From positions 1 through 46,023 of the forward strand of contig JANYDE010000049.1 of assembly GCA_025359915.1 (NCBI GenBank): a DNA stretch of 46,023 nucleotides, read 5' to 3'. The position numbers and the translations under genes were made by a program. Of the stretch, positions 1 through 10,259 are shown piece after piece. The stretch is from Chamaesiphon sp. 336R_metabinner_41 (GTDB taxonomy: Bacteria; Cyanobacteriota; Cyanobacteriia; Cyanobacteriales; Chamaesiphonaceae). Under the pieces are notes generated by a model. The model was not told where the DNA came from, searched no databases, and saw only the letters and a program-made list of their open reading frames with translations. Within the stretch, counting starts at the first letter, position 1, and each line of letters starts with the position of its first letter.

Positions 1-83
1 ATCGACACTTTTTTTGTGATATTTGAGTTTGGATGATTAATAAAAATTATAACTGATGCCGATCGGCTCCTAATTGCTGATGG

Positions 84-109
84 ATTCAATTCGATCGATC
101 GAATTGAAT
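84..109. repeat. 26-bp perfect palindrome
   Basis: Bases 84-109 read identically on both strands, centred on a CGATCGATCG core flanked by ATTCAATT arms. It lies just before the open frame of the truncated tnpB remnant. It could be a cruciform-forming HIP1-like site or a relic of an insertion end. No binding protein can be named from the sequence. Confidence 0.7.
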
Positions 110-122
110 GCCATTTTATTGA

Positions 123-779
123 CTTATTCAGCAAGCCCTAATTAGTCGAACCGCCAACCGCTGGTTTATATCTTTTAGCTATGAAATTCAGATTAAACAG
201 ATCGATAAGATCCGAGCTATTGTTGGTGTAGATTTAGGAATTAAAACTCTTGCCACTCTCAGCAGTGGCAAAACTTTTGCAAATCCTCAACCTTACCGCC
301 AATCTCAAGCTAGATTAGCTAGACTTCAAAAAGCAGTCAATCGCAAAGTCAAAGGCTCAAATAATCGTCGCAAGGCGAATATGAAGGTAGCCAAACAACA
401 TGCAAAAACTGCCAACATTCGCAAAGATACTCTCAACAAATTGACAACACACTTGGCTAAAAACCACAGCCAAGTAGTTATCGAAGATTTGAATGTCTCT
501 GGCATGATGAAAAATCATTGCTTGGCTAAGTCAATTGCTGATTTAGGTATGTATGAATTTCGCCGTCAATTAACTTATAAATGTGAGTTATATGGAAGCG
601 AACTAATTATTGTTAATCGCTTTTTTCCTAGTTCTAAAACCTGTTCTTGCTGTGGACATATCCAAGATATGCCGCTCAAAGAACGTATTTTTAACTGTCA
701 GCAATGCAATGTTACTATCGATCGCGATCTAAATGCAGCATTGAACCTGGAACACCAGGCAGCTCTTGTAGTAGCTTAA
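123..779 (+). pseudogene. tnpB: 5'-truncated IS605/IS1341-type TnpB (RuvC-like nuclease) remnant
   Basis: An open frame of about 218 codons runs from the stop at 120-122 to the stop at 777-779. Its first ATG is only at 381, so any annotated protein would be 132 residues. The translation matches the C-terminal half of TnpB, the RNA-guided nuclease of IS200/IS605 elements. It shows the RuvC aspartate in VGVDLGIKTLA, the glutamate in VVIEDLNVSGM and the last aspartate in IDRDLNAALNLE. A zinc ribbon CSCCGH...CQQC lies between the second and third. Family members are usually near 400 residues, so the N-terminal recognition and wedge domains are missing. No tnpA is seen. I read it as a decayed insertion sequence; expression as a short nuclease-core protein is possible but unlikely. 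Confidence 0.85.
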
Positions 780-863
780 ACACTATACTGGGTGCAGCTT
801 GTGCCTGGAAGCTTACCGAGGGATAGCCGCTCCGATGCCCCCGTTGAAGTAAGAAGTAGACAT

Positions 864-887
864 CAAACATAGACAAGTCTATGTTTG
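864..887 (+). other. Stem-loop 3' of the tnpB remnant (possible IS right end / omega-RNA relic)
   Basis: CAAACATAGAC (864-874) pairs with GTCTATGTTTG (877-887). A realistic fold keeps about 9 bp with a 6-nt loop. In IS200/IS605 elements the region after tnpB encodes the guide (omega/re) RNA and ends in a transposon-end hairpin, and this structure sits about 85 bases past the tnpB stop. Assignment to that role is by position only; a simple terminator is the alternative, although no T-run follows. Confidence 0.4.
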
Positions 888-1002
888 TGTAGGTTCTATC
901 GAGCGGTATTGCAGTAATGGCGAGATGTCCTAATCGCCCCTGTGGTTGCTATAGTAGCTGTTTGCCGACAATCTTCGATCTCTGGCAAATTAGCCCTCTC
1001 CA

Positions 1003-3513
1003 CTAATTTACAAACATGATTTCTTCATCTGAATTGAGGGTGAGTAACCTGTCACCGATACCATCTTTGCCGTAGGTTTGGATTTTGTCGATCGAAATCA
1101 ACTGATGACGGTGGCTAGTAGTCACCAAATCTAGGTTTGCGGGAGGAAGGCTCAAATGCAGCAAACTATCGGTTTTGAAGGCAAATTGCATGGCGTGGGT
1201 GCCCATATTTCCGGTTTGGACGATGCGGATGCTCGCAATCGGAATCCGTTTGGCGTATCCTTGACGACTCACAAGCAGAATTTCGTCTGTGTTATTGGCA
1301 GGGATACAGCCGACGATGTGCTCTCTACCACCAACTTTCAGGGCTTGGATCCCTTGGGAAATTCTGCCCATGAGGGGGATTTGTTCGGAGGCGAGGGCGA
1401 GGCGAAGGATCCGTGCGCCGGAGGTGGCGATAATGATTTCTCGTTGGGTGGTGAGGGGAGCGATGGTATGGAGTTTGTCGTCTTCGCGGAGTTTGATCAG
1501 GGTGGTACCTCGGTTTGTGAGTCCACTCAGTTCTTGGAGCAGGATCCGTTTGATTTTACCCTGGATGGTAAGGAGCAAGAGTTCGCGGAGATCTTCGGGG
1601 GTTTCGGCTGGGGTATGGAGGGTATAAATTATCGGCTCATTTGTGTCTTGCAATGCGGGAATTAAGCTGGTGAGAATTGTGCCTGGGGTATTGCCGACAG
1701 TGGGGGGAATATCTTTGATTTTGAGTGGGAAAGCTCTACCTTCAATTGTTACTAAGGTTAGCTCTTCGTCGGTGTTAGTTTGATATGTTTTGATGACAAA
1801 ATCATTGGTGTTAGGATTGAGTTTTGCACCTGTTTTACTCAGTCTTCTAATATATCCTTGATGGGTTATTTCTAAGGTGGTGGGTTGGGTTGGTTCTGCT
1901 TCAATTATTTGTGGTGGAGTAACTGGGATGATTCGATTTCTATCTACTTTTACTTTTGGAGCAGCTTCTTTGCCGATCTTCGCTTCGAGTTTAGGTGCTT
2001 CTAATTTGGTGATTTTGGTACGTCGATCGTCAGTGAATTTACGCTTGAGTGATCGCAAGTCTTTCTTGAGTGACTTCAACAATTCGCCCCGATCTTCGAG
2101 CAGGTTATTTAAACTATTAATCTGCTTAGTTAGCTCTTGAAATTCTGCTTCTAAATTCTTTCGTTCCATCCCAGTCAATCGGCGCATTGGCATTGCCAAA
2201 ATTGCGTCTGACTGAATCTCGCTCAAGTCTAATTCTGTCTGAAAAATGGCTTTTGCAGTAGTTCCATCTGGAGCGTTGCGGAGGATATTAATTACCGCAT
2301 CGAGATTATCTAAGGCTTTGAGTAATCCAGAAAGAACATGTACCCGTTTTTGGGCTTGCGTTAGTTCGTTTCCGTACTGACGAGTGAGGGTGACTTCGCG
2401 GAATTTGAGGAATTCTTCTAGTAGTTGTCTGAGGCTGAGTTGACGCGGTTGTCCCTCGACAATCGCCAACATTATCGCACCAAAGTTGCTCTGGAGGGCA
2501 GTTTGACGATAAAGTTGTTCGAGGACATTGGTAGGCTCTGCATCGCGCTTGATTTCGATGACGACGCGCATTCCTTCTCTGTCACTTTCATCTCGTAGAT
2601 CCGCGATACCATCAATCTTACCAGCATTAACCAGATCGGCGATCTTTTCGATCCAGGCGGCTTTATTTACCTGATAAGGTAATTCGGTGATGATGAGCGA
2701 ATCTCGACGTTTCTTCGACTTAGTAAGTTTAGCGCGATCGCTAGCAATTTCCACATGAGAAATTCCGCGCACGGTGATAATCCCTTTCCCTGTGCGATAA
2801 GCATCGTGAATACCTTCAATCCCCATAATTTCCCCACCTGTGGGAAAATCGGGACCAGGGATTAACTCCCACAATTTAGCGTCGGGAAGATCTGGTTTAT
2901 CGATTAACGCGATCGCCCCATCGAGCACTTCACCGATATGATGGGGAGGGATATTCGTTGCCATCCCGACAGCAATCCCGCTACAGCCATTAATCAACAA
3001 CAGCGGAACTTGAGCGGGTAAAACAGTCGGCTCCTGCTGAGAGTTATCAAAGTTTCCGGCAAAATCAACCGTCGCCGTACTGATTTCGCCGAGTAAAGCC
3101 TCATGAGCAATCGGAGCTAGCCGCGTTTCCGTATACCGCATCGCCGCTGGCGGATCGTTGTCAACCGAGCCAAAATTGCCGTGACCGCCCAACAGGGGAT
3201 AACGGGTAGAAAATTCCTGAACGAGTCTAACTAGGGCTTCATAGACCGATTGGTCGCCGTGGGGGTGATATTTACCCAACACATCCCCAACCACACGAGC
3301 GCATTTCCGATATGGACGATCTGGTGTCAATCCTAGCTCGTGCATCGCGTAAATAATCCGCCGATGTACAGGTTTCAATCCATCTCGTACATCCGGTAAC
3401 GCCCTACCAACGATCACACTCATGGCGTATTCCAGGTAAGATGTCTGCATCTCCGAATGCAGGGAAATTGGAATGATTTTTTCTGTACCCAGCAGATCCA
3501 ACTGTTTTACCAT
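1003..3513 (-). CDS. gyrA: DNA gyrase/topoisomerase IV subunit A
   Basis: This is the breakage-reunion subunit of a type IIA topoisomerase, 836 residues. The N-terminal winged-helix region holds [16 protein letters not shown] and the active-site tyrosine at about residue 127 ([10 protein letters not shown]), which attacks the DNA backbone. A coiled-coil tower with a [10 protein letters not shown] motif follows at about 490-500, then a C-terminal beta-pinwheel with GY(I/A)(R/K)R-type blade motifs. The canonical GyrA box QRRGGKG is not visible in the pinwheel (blade 1 reads [13 protein letters not shown]), so activity may be topoisomerase IV-like. Many cyanobacteria carry two A-subunit paralogues, and this one resembles the [14 protein letters not shown] type. 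It is transcribed away from the TPR gene with no obvious operon partner. The family is certain; the choice between gyrase and topoisomerase IV is open. Confidence 0.93.
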   Translation of the reverse strand: MVKQLDLLGTEKIIPISLHSEMQTSYLEYAMSVIVGRALPDVRDGLKPVHRRIIYAMHELGLTPDRPYRKCARVVGDVLGKYHPHGDQSVYEALVRLVQEFSTRYPLLGGHGNFGSVDNDPPAAMRYTETRLAPIAHEALLGEISTATVDFAGNFDNSQQEPTVLPAQVPLLLINGCSGIAVGMATNIPPHHIGEVLDGAIALIDKPDLPDAKLWELIPGPDFPTGGEIMGIEGIHDAYRTGKGIITVRGISHVEIASDRAKLTKSKKRRDSLIITELPYQVNKAAWIEKIADLVNAGKIDGIADLRDESDREGMRVVIEIKRDAEPTNVLEQLYRQTALQSNFGAIMLAIVEGQPRQLSLRQLLEEFLKFREVTLTRQYGNELTQAQKRVHVLSGLLKALDNLDAVINILRNAPDGTTAKAIFQTELDLSEIQSDAILAMPMRRLTGMERKNLEAEFQELTKQINSLNNLLEDRGELLKSLKKDLRSLKRKFTDDRRTKITKLEAPKLEAKIGKEAAPKVKVDRNRIIPVTPPQIIEAEPTQPTTLEITHQGYIRRLSKTGAKLNPNTNDFVIKTYQTNTDEELTLVTIEGRAFPLKIKDIPPTVGNTPGTILTSLIPALQDTNEPIIYTLHTPAETPEDLRELLLLTIQGKIKRILLQELSGLTNRGTTLIKLREDDKLHTIAPLTTQREIIIATSGARILRLALASEQIPLMGRISQGIQALKVGGREHIVGCIPANNTDEILLVSRQGYAKRIPIASIRIVQTGNMGTHAMQFAFKTDSLLHLSLPPANLDLVTTSHRHQLISIDKIQTYGKDGIGDRLLTLNSDEEIMFVN

Positions 3514-3680
3514 GAGTTCAAATGTCTATCTCGATCGCTTTAGTTAATCCTCAGTCTGCCACAAACTGTTCGCAATCGGGTTAGAGTGTGAAATAATAAT
3601 ACACAGTTACTAAGATAGAGGATAGAGGATAGGGGCTAGGGGCTAGCGGTTAGAACGCTTGCGTTCTCTCTATCTTTCAG

Positions 3681-3732
3681 TCCCTGTTCCCTGTTCCCTA
3701 TCCCCTGTTCCCTATCCCCTGTTCCCTCTCCC
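3681..3732. repeat. Low-complexity heptad-type tandem repeat (ccctgtt / ccctatc)
   Basis: Variants of CCCTGTT and CCCTATC are repeated head to tail just after the 3' end of the TPR gene. A purine-rich complementary tract (ggatagaggataggggc) lies at about 3620-3647 on the gyrA side, so the spacer can fold into a long hairpin with AGAACGC/GCGTTCT near its top. It resembles the short tandemly repeated repetitive (STRR) sequences of cyanobacteria. Confidence 0.65.
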
Positions 3733-4593
3733 TTACCCCTTACTCGGAGCCTTAGTAATAAAATCCCTAATTCTCGGAGTCTGAATCAATTTGCGGGTGT
3801 CGTTGAGGAGTTTATCGCCCCAGAGGTTCTCTTTGAGGTACTGAATATTGGCGTAGCGACTGTCGAGCACGATCGCTTTTTCAGCGGTGGTATAGGCTTC
3901 GGCTTGTTTGCCTTGAGCAAATAAAGCGACAGCAATTGCGAGCATTGGTTCTGCGGCTTTGGGATCGATCTCAACCGCTTTTTGCCAGTTTTGAATCGCG
4001 CCATTTAGATCGCCATTTTCATAACTAACCAAGCCAATATTATTGATTGCTGGCCAGAATTTGGGATCTTTTTTGACCGCTTTTTGATATTGAACGATCG
4101 CGTCTGGATACTTGCTTGATTTGTAATAAGCATTGCCCAGATCGAAGAGCGCGCTATTATTATCTGGCTTGATTTTTAGTCCAGTATTAATGACATCGAT
4201 CGCCTTTAAATTATCACCTTTCTGAAAATATGCCGAGCCTAGCATAAAGAGAATGTCTGGATCTTGAGGTTTAATTGCTTTAGCCTGCTGGAGCGCATCA
4301 ATTCCTTTTTGATACTTTTGAGTTTGGACGTATAAGGTACCCAAAAAAAACCAAGCTTCATGATTTTGGGGTACCAATTGGGTTGCTAATGCAACGCGAG
4401 GAATTGCCTGTTCGTACTGTTGAAATTGAACTAGTCCGGCTGCTTGTCTCAATAAACTCTTACTCGTCTCGATGAGAGATTGAGGATCTTGCTTGGGAGT
4501 GTAAGGTAGCAGAGCTTGGCTATAAGTTGCGGTTGGTAAACTGACAATCCCTAGACAGGCTGCAAGTAGTAATAAGTAAATCCGTTTGGGCAC
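3733..4593 (-). CDS. Secreted tetratricopeptide repeat protein
   Basis: A 286-residue protein with a cleavable signal peptide (MPKRIYLLLLAACLGIVSL, then TYSQA), so it is probably periplasmic or thylakoid-lumenal. From about residue 60 to 250 there are five to six TPR units with the usual pattern, such as AWFFLGTLYVQTQKYQKGI and ALFDLGNAYYKSSKYPDAI. These form a helical scaffold for protein binding. No enzymatic domain is visible. The gene is divergent from the HlyD-type adaptor at 4952 and the two share a 358-bp region with a strong hairpin. A specific partner cannot be named. Confidence 0.85.
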   Translation of the reverse strand: MPKRIYLLLLAACLGIVSLPTATYSQALLPYTPKQDPQSLIETSKSLLRQAAGLVQFQQYEQAIPRVALATQLVPQNHEAWFFLGTLYVQTQKYQKGIDALQQAKAIKPQDPDILFMLGSAYFQKGDNLKAIDVINTGLKIKPDNNSALFDLGNAYYKSSKYPDAIVQYQKAVKKDPKFWPAINNIGLVSYENGDLNGAIQNWQKAVEIDPKAAEPMLAIAVALFAQGKQAEAYTTAEKAIVLDSRYANIQYLKENLWGDKLLNDTRKLIQTPRIRDFITKAPSKG

Positions 4594-4951
4594 AATAAAT
4601 ATAGGTAGATTGCTAGTTGACAGTTGACAGTTGATAGCGAGGGATGACTGGTTTCTTTTCCGATTCCATCATAGGACAGATACTATCTCAATTTTCTATG
4701 AACTAGTCGCGTAGATCTAAGGGTACCCATAAAGGGCACCCTATAAGTTGTGCCCTTTATTGGTACCCACGGGTTATGACTTACCCCAAATAAATCAAAT
4801 GGATTGCCTAAAAGTAGAGATTTCACTACCCACCGACATGACTTTTGACACTGGCAATCCCTTCTAGGGAAGAGTTAGAATAAATGTAAATAAACGTAAC
4901 AGATGCTATTCACCAGTCGATCCTTTGTAAATTAGATAGCCTTGAGTTTCT
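4594..4951. promoter_or_regulatory. Divergent intergenic region between TPR and adaptor genes
   Basis: This 358-bp stretch holds the promoters of two divergent genes. It contains tgatag/tgacag-type tandem repeat remnants at 4615-4635 and the 48-bp hairpin at 4721-4768. No further gene is supported here. No clear sigma-70 boxes stand out. Confidence 0.5.
4721..4768. repeat. 19-bp stem inverted repeat (hairpin)
   Basis: The left arm 4721-4739 starts GGGTACCCATAAAGGGCAC and pairs with 4750-4768 with a single mismatch around a 10-nt loop. No T-run follows on either strand, so a rho-independent terminator is not the obvious reading. It lies midway between two divergent genes and could be a small mobile repeat or a protein-binding site. 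Confidence 0.7.
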
Positions 4952-6556
4952 ATGCAATTACCTCTACTAAAAAATCTGAAGCACCCTCTCCCTGTTGTAG
5001 CAGGTATTGCAGCGGCGACAATTGGTGTCGCAGCACTGGGAAGTGTTGCGGTAAATCAGTTTAAACCAGCTCCCAAAATTAATCTCGAACGCTACACTGT
5101 GATGGCGAAAGCCCAAGATTTGACTGATAAAATCACTGCTAGTGGAAGTATCATTCCGTTCCAGACTGCGAACCTCAGCCCGAAAACATCGGGAAGGGTG
5201 GCGAGAATGTTTGTCGAGCAGGGAGATAAAGTCATTCAAGGACAGAAAATCGCACAGATGGAGAATGCTGAGGCGCAAGCTGCATTCGCCCAGGCTCAGG
5301 CGAGTGTACAGCAAGCTCAGGCGAATTTGAGTAAGGCAAAGAATGGGACTCGAGTCGAAGAAATCGCCCAAGCCCAAGCTAGACTAGATCAAGCCCAGGC
5401 TAATTTTAGTAAAGCTAAGAATGGCAACCGCCCCGAAGAAACCGCTCAGGTGCGGGCAAAATTAGCCCAGGCACAGGCAAATCTGAGTTTGACGAAATCC
5501 ATAGCCCCACAACAAATCGAGCAGGCTAACGCCCAGATTTCCGCTGCTACAGCAAAGCTTAAACTCGCTCAAGCGCAAATTGATCGATATCGATCGCTAA
5601 AACAAGCAGGAGCGATCGCCCAAGATAAACTAGATCAGGCTACCGCCGATTATCAAACAGCCAGAGCCAATCTCCTTGACGCACAGCAGAAACTTCTACA
5701 GGTGCGCAATAATAGCCAATCCGAACTCAATCAACGCCAAGCCGTTGTCGCGGAAGTTCAGCAATCACTCCGTCAGTCTCAATTGGGAAGTCGATCGGAA
5801 GATGTCTCGAGTCTAGCTGCCCAAGTCGCCCAAGCACAAGCAGCATTTCAACAAGCAAAAAATGGCAGTCGCCCTGAGGATATCGCCCAATTAACAGCCG
5901 CAGTAGCTGTATCAAATGCTCAACTACAATCGGCTCGATCGCAACTAAATGATTCGGTAGTTATTGCACCTTTTGCAGGTTTAATTACGCAGAGATATGC
6001 GAGTGTCGGTGCATTTGTGACTCCCACAACTTCGGCTTCGACTAGTACCTCAGCTACCTCGACTTCGATTGTGGCTCTGGCAAAAGATATGGAAGTAAAA
6101 GCGAAGGTACCCGAAGTAGATATTGGCAAAATTAAGGTCGGTCAAAAAGTGGAAATTACCGCCGATGCTTTTGCTGACAGACCATTCCAAGGTACAGTAA
6201 GATTGGTTGCTCCCGAAGCAGTCGTCGAGCAAAATGTGACCTCATTTGAAGTCCGTGTCGCGCTGGGTAGTGGCAAAGAATTATTAAAATCGGGAATGAA
6301 TGTTAATACCATTTTTAGTGGTAAAAGAACTAGTAATGCTTTGACAGTTCCCACAACTGCCATCGGTTCTAAAAAAGGTAAGACAGGTGTTTATATCCCT
6401 GATGAAAACAACGAGCCTAAATTCAAAGAAATTAAAGTCGGCGGTACTGTTAGAGACAAAATTCAAGTCTTAGAAGGTCTGAAATCTGGCGATCGAGTTT
6501 TCATCGATATTCCGCCAGGATTCAAAGAAAAAATGATGGGCGATAGCGGTAAATAG
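4952..6556 (+). CDS. HlyD/RND-type efflux periplasmic adaptor protein
   Basis: A 534-residue membrane-fusion protein. It has an N-terminal membrane anchor at about 11-35 (VVAGIAAATIGVAALGSVAV), a first biotinyl-lipoyl half (GSIIPFQTANLSPKTSGRV...VEQGDKVIQGQKI), a long Q/A-rich coiled-coil hairpin at about 95-330, the second lipoyl half (VIAPFAGLITQRYASVGAFV) and beta-barrel and membrane-proximal domains to the end. The hairpin contains repeated modules (AKNGTRVEE, AKNGNRPEE, LGSRSED, AKNGSRPED), which make it longer than in typical AcrA-like adaptors. Such proteins link an inner-membrane transporter to an outer-membrane channel. No transporter or TolC gene is adjacent, so its partner is encoded elsewhere. 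It is convergent with the nitroreductase gene. Confidence 0.88.
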   Translation: MQLPLLKNLKHPLPVVAGIAAATIGVAALGSVAVNQFKPAPKINLERYTVMAKAQDLTDKITASGSIIPFQTANLSPKTSGRVARMFVEQGDKVIQGQKIAQMENAEAQAAFAQAQASVQQAQANLSKAKNGTRVEEIAQAQARLDQAQANFSKAKNGNRPEETAQVRAKLAQAQANLSLTKSIAPQQIEQANAQISAATAKLKLAQAQIDRYRSLKQAGAIAQDKLDQATADYQTARANLLDAQQKLLQVRNNSQSELNQRQAVVAEVQQSLRQSQLGSRSEDVSSLAAQVAQAQAAFQQAKNGSRPEDIAQLTAAVAVSNAQLQSARSQLNDSVVIAPFAGLITQRYASVGAFVTPTTSASTSTSATSTSIVALAKDMEVKAKVPEVDIGKIKVGQKVEITADAFADRPFQGTVRLVAPEAVVEQNVTSFEVRVALGSGKELLKSGMNVNTIFSGKRTSNALTVPTTAIGSKKGKTGVYIPDENNEPKFKEIKVGGTVRDKIQVLEGLKSGDRVFIDIPPGFKEKMMGDSGK

Positions 6557-6571
6557 TTGATAGTTGCGAGA

Positions 6572-6624
6572 AGATACCCAACTTCTCGTTGGCGGTAGCG
6601 GAGAAGAGAAGAAGTCGGGTATCT
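6572..6624. terminator. Bidirectional hairpin between convergent genes
   Basis: AGATACCCAACTTCT (6572-6586) pairs with AGAAGTCGGGTATCT (6610-6624) with one mismatch. It lies in the 78-bp gap between the adaptor and nitroreductase genes, where a shared terminator is expected. The loop carries a copy of the dispersed GTTGGCGGTAGCGGAG motif. Confidence 0.6.
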
Positions 6625-6634
6625 GTTCTGAATG

Positions 6635-7279
6635 TTAGCCTTGATAAGGACGATCGATTCGATCGAGTGATACATTAGACTCTAATGGTACCCGACCTGG
6701 ATTCTTGCGAGGTTCAGCAGCATAACCGATCGGAAGTACTAGCGCAATAGCGATATCTGGGTCATTTTCCGCACCGATTACCGCCTTAACTTTAGACTCG
6801 ATCCAGCCATTCATCATACAGCTAGACAAGCCCAAACTCTCAGCCGCTAACATCGCATGAGTGGCGGCAATCATTGCATCCTTAATCGCATATTCCCGTA
6901 CTTTTTCGCCTAATCCAACGGCAAAATCAGGAATAGCCTTCTTAAAATAACCAACGGTACCTTCATTCCAAGCACCAGTCTCTAAACCCTGCTCTAGAAT
7001 CGGCGTTAAATCCTTCTCTCCAGCCTTAATATCCGCCGCAAACACCAAGTTTACTGGTGCTTGGAGGATTTGAGGTTGATTGAAACAAGCAGCTCCTAAA
7101 GCCGCCCTCTGCTCGGGATCTTGAACGACGATAATCCGCCAATCCTGAATATTGAAACTACTCGGCGCGGCTACCGTAAGTTCAATAATTTGGCGCAGTA
7201 ATTCGGGCGAGATCGAGTCAGGCTTGAAATTCTTGATCGATCGGCGTTGTAAAATAGCAGTAGGTACGTCTAAAGGCAT
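6635..7279 (-). CDS. Nitroreductase family protein
   Basis: A 214-residue FMN-dependent oxidoreductase of the nitroreductase fold, probably cytosolic and using NAD(P)H. The N-terminal RRSIKNFKPDSIS motif contributes phosphate contacts to FMN, AAPSSFNIQDWRIIVV is the classic second motif, and GLSSCMMNGW with the C-terminal ALVLPIGYA completes the fold. Length fits the family. The substrate (nitroaromatics, quinones or a metabolite) cannot be deduced. The gene starts just before a ttgatag tandem repeat and is probably monocistronic. Confidence 0.88.
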   Translation of the reverse strand: MPLDVPTAILQRRSIKNFKPDSISPELLRQIIELTVAAPSSFNIQDWRIIVVQDPEQRAALGAACFNQPQILQAPVNLVFAADIKAGEKDLTPILEQGLETGAWNEGTVGYFKKAIPDFAVGLGEKVREYAIKDAMIAATHAMLAAESLGLSSCMMNGWIESKVKAVIGAENDPDIAIALVLPIGYAAEPRKNPGRVPLESNVSLDRIDRPYQG

Positions 7280-7288
7280 GTTAATTAG

Positions 7289-7316
7289 TTGATAGTTGAT
7301 AGTTGATAGTTGATAG
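7289..7316. repeat. Heptanucleotide repeat (ttgatag)4
   Basis: Four exact copies of TTGATAG lie directly upstream of the nitroreductase start. The same unit recurs at about 6554-6566, 35110-35128, 40149-40166 and, in complement, near 32497-32512. This is a typical cyanobacterial STRR heptamer. Confidence 0.85.
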
Positions 7317-7451
7317 CTAAGACCGACTATCAGCTCTCCATTTTAGTAGAATTTGCTGCCTTCAGATCGACCCTCTGCGCCCTCTGTCTTGATGTCCTAA
7401 GCGCGCCCTAGGAACAAAGGCGTGCGGACGCTAGAAAAAAATACCGTCACG

Positions 7452-8603
<1,152 letters not shown>

Positions 8604-8733
8604 TTACGCGAAACCGAGATGGTGAGCATTGCCCTACCTACATCTGACTATTATTCTAAAGCCCAAGACCGCACTTTTCGCTAAACCACTGTTCATTCCA
8701 GATGTCTAATTTGACACTGGGAATCGAGTGAGC

Positions 8734-9060
8734 CTAACTTGTCAGCTCTTCTTCACCAGCCCAACCACTAGGATCCATGTCTTCTTCATCTTCTTTGACG
8801 CGACGGATGGGCAAATTGGCGATCAAAGCTGTCGCACGGTGATTGCTCTCTAGGGTAAAATCTAGTCCTTGAGCATCCAGTTCGACATAGCGGGAGACAA
8901 CTTCGAGAATTTCTTGCCGCATCATCTCCACCATTTGGGGGCTAAGATCGGATCTATCATGGGCGATCACCAATTGTAGTCGCCGCTTTACTTGTTCTCG
9001 ACTGGGTACGATGTCAACACGGGGAAATAACATATCCAGGAATTCATTAATCATAGTCAT
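8734..9060 (-). CDS. minE: Cell division topological specificity factor MinE
   Basis: A 108-residue MinE. The N-terminal anti-MinCD segment ([20 protein letters not shown]) is followed by the dimerisation domain with [16 protein letters not shown]. MinE stimulates MinD ATPase at the membrane and restricts MinC to the poles, so that the Z ring forms at midcell. The acidic tail [18 protein letters not shown] is longer than in E. coli MinE. It is the last gene of a minC-minD-minE order, separated from minD by 233 bp, which is wide for an operon. FtsZ, the target, is encoded 29 kb away in this window. Confidence 0.95.
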   Translation of the reverse strand: MTMINEFLDMLFPRVDIVPSREQVKRRLQLVIAHDRSDLSPQMVEMMRQEILEVVSRYVELDAQGLDFTLESNHRATALIANLPIRRVKEDEEDMDPSGWAGEEELTS

Positions 9061-9293
9061 AATTGCGGTCGGTAGAGGGAATTAGCACCTGAATGATAGA
9101 ATCGTTGATGGGTAAAGAATGGTGGCAATAATTACTGACAAGTTTTCCGACCCAGTACCCAGCTATTATGTAGCTATTATTTACCCAATTTTTGTAATTA
9201 AAGATCCGATTTAAAAGACGATCGAACGGCGAAGGCAATCGATTTACTGAAAATCTACAGCAGGGGATAACTGGAGATATCGGATTATTTAGC

Positions 9294-10097
9294 TTACTTT
9301 TTACTAAACATTTTACGGAACCGTGTAAACAAATTATCACGATTGAGTGACAAATCTAGATAAGGAATTGTTTCGCCACAGACGCGATGAGCGATATTAT
9401 CATAAGCTTTGGCAGCGCGGGAGGTAGTATTAGCATCTAGTACCAATGGTTCGCCACGATTGGTAGAAGTGATTACTTGCTCGTCTTCAGGTACAACACC
9501 GATTAATGGGATGGCGAGGATTTCACAGACATCTTCTACTGACATCATCTCACCTGCTTTGACCATTGCCGGACGCAGCCGATTGACAATTAATCTGGCA
9601 GGGGTAATGTTACTAGCTTCTAACAAACCGATTACTCGATCGGCATCACGAACAGCAGAAATCTCTGGAGTCGTTACTATCAGAGCTTCTTGAGCTGCTG
9701 CAATCGCATTTTTAAACCCCATTTCAATCCCCGCAGGGCTATCAATTAAAACATAATCAAACTGCGGTGCGAGTTCGCCTACCATCCATTTCATGTGATT
9801 GGGGGTAATCATCTCCGCCTTGCGATTTTGGGTAGCGGGTAATAGTACCAATCCTGGTTGGCGTTTGTCTCTGACTAATGCTTGCTCCAGCCGACATTCA
9901 CCCGCGAGTACTTCTACCGCCGTATATACAACGCGATTTTCCAATCCTAATAATAGATCGAGGTTTCGCAGTCCAAAATCACCATCAACTAGGGCGACTC
10001 GATGCCCCATTTTAGCCAGAGTCATGCCTAAATTTGCTGTGACGGTGGTTTTGCCCACTCCACCTTTACCGGAAGTAATTACAATAATGCGAGTCAT
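9294..10097 (-). CDS. minD: Septum site-determining ATPase MinD
   Basis: A 267-residue ParA/MinD-type ATPase with the deviant Walker A motif SGKGGVGKTT (residues 9-18), switch I region VDGDFGLRNLDLLLGLENR and Walker B-like YVLIDSPAGIE. The C-terminal amphipathic helix NLFTRFRKMFSKK is the membrane-targeting sequence. MinD recruits MinC to the membrane and is released by MinE. It is 162 bp downstream of minC on the same strand. Length and all motifs are normal. Confidence 0.97.
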   Translation of the reverse strand: MTRIIVITSGKGGVGKTTVTANLGMTLAKMGHRVALVDGDFGLRNLDLLLGLENRVVYTAVEVLAGECRLEQALVRDKRQPGLVLLPATQNRKAEMITPNHMKWMVGELAPQFDYVLIDSPAGIEMGFKNAIAAAQEALIVTTPEISAVRDADRVIGLLEASNITPARLIVNRLRPAMVKAGEMMSVEDVCEILAIPLIGVVPEDEQVITSTNRGEPLVLDANTTSRAAKAYDNIAHRVCGETIPYLDLSLNRDNLFTRFRKMFSKK

Positions 10098-10217
10098 GAA
10101 TTATTAATTATAAAATCTGATTACTGACAAACGATCGAATCTTGAGGGTTCGCAAAAAATAGGTACTGTTAAAGTTAAGTATGATTTATCATTTTTGCAA
10201 CAAACAATTATCTTACT

Positions 10218-10238
10218 CTCCCATCTCCCATCTCCCAT
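10218..10238. repeat. Heptanucleotide repeat (ctcccat)3
   Basis: Three copies of CTCCCAT lie in the minD-minC spacer. The same unit occurs at about 12548-12565, 32826-32849 and 35227-35252, each in a gap between genes. Confidence 0.8.
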
Positions 10239-10259
10239 CTCTAGCTTTTCAGCCAAAAT

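Noticed and set aside
1156-1665. 169-codon plus-strand frame inside gyrA
   Set aside because: It is antisense to a well-supported topoisomerase gene and shows no family pattern of its own.
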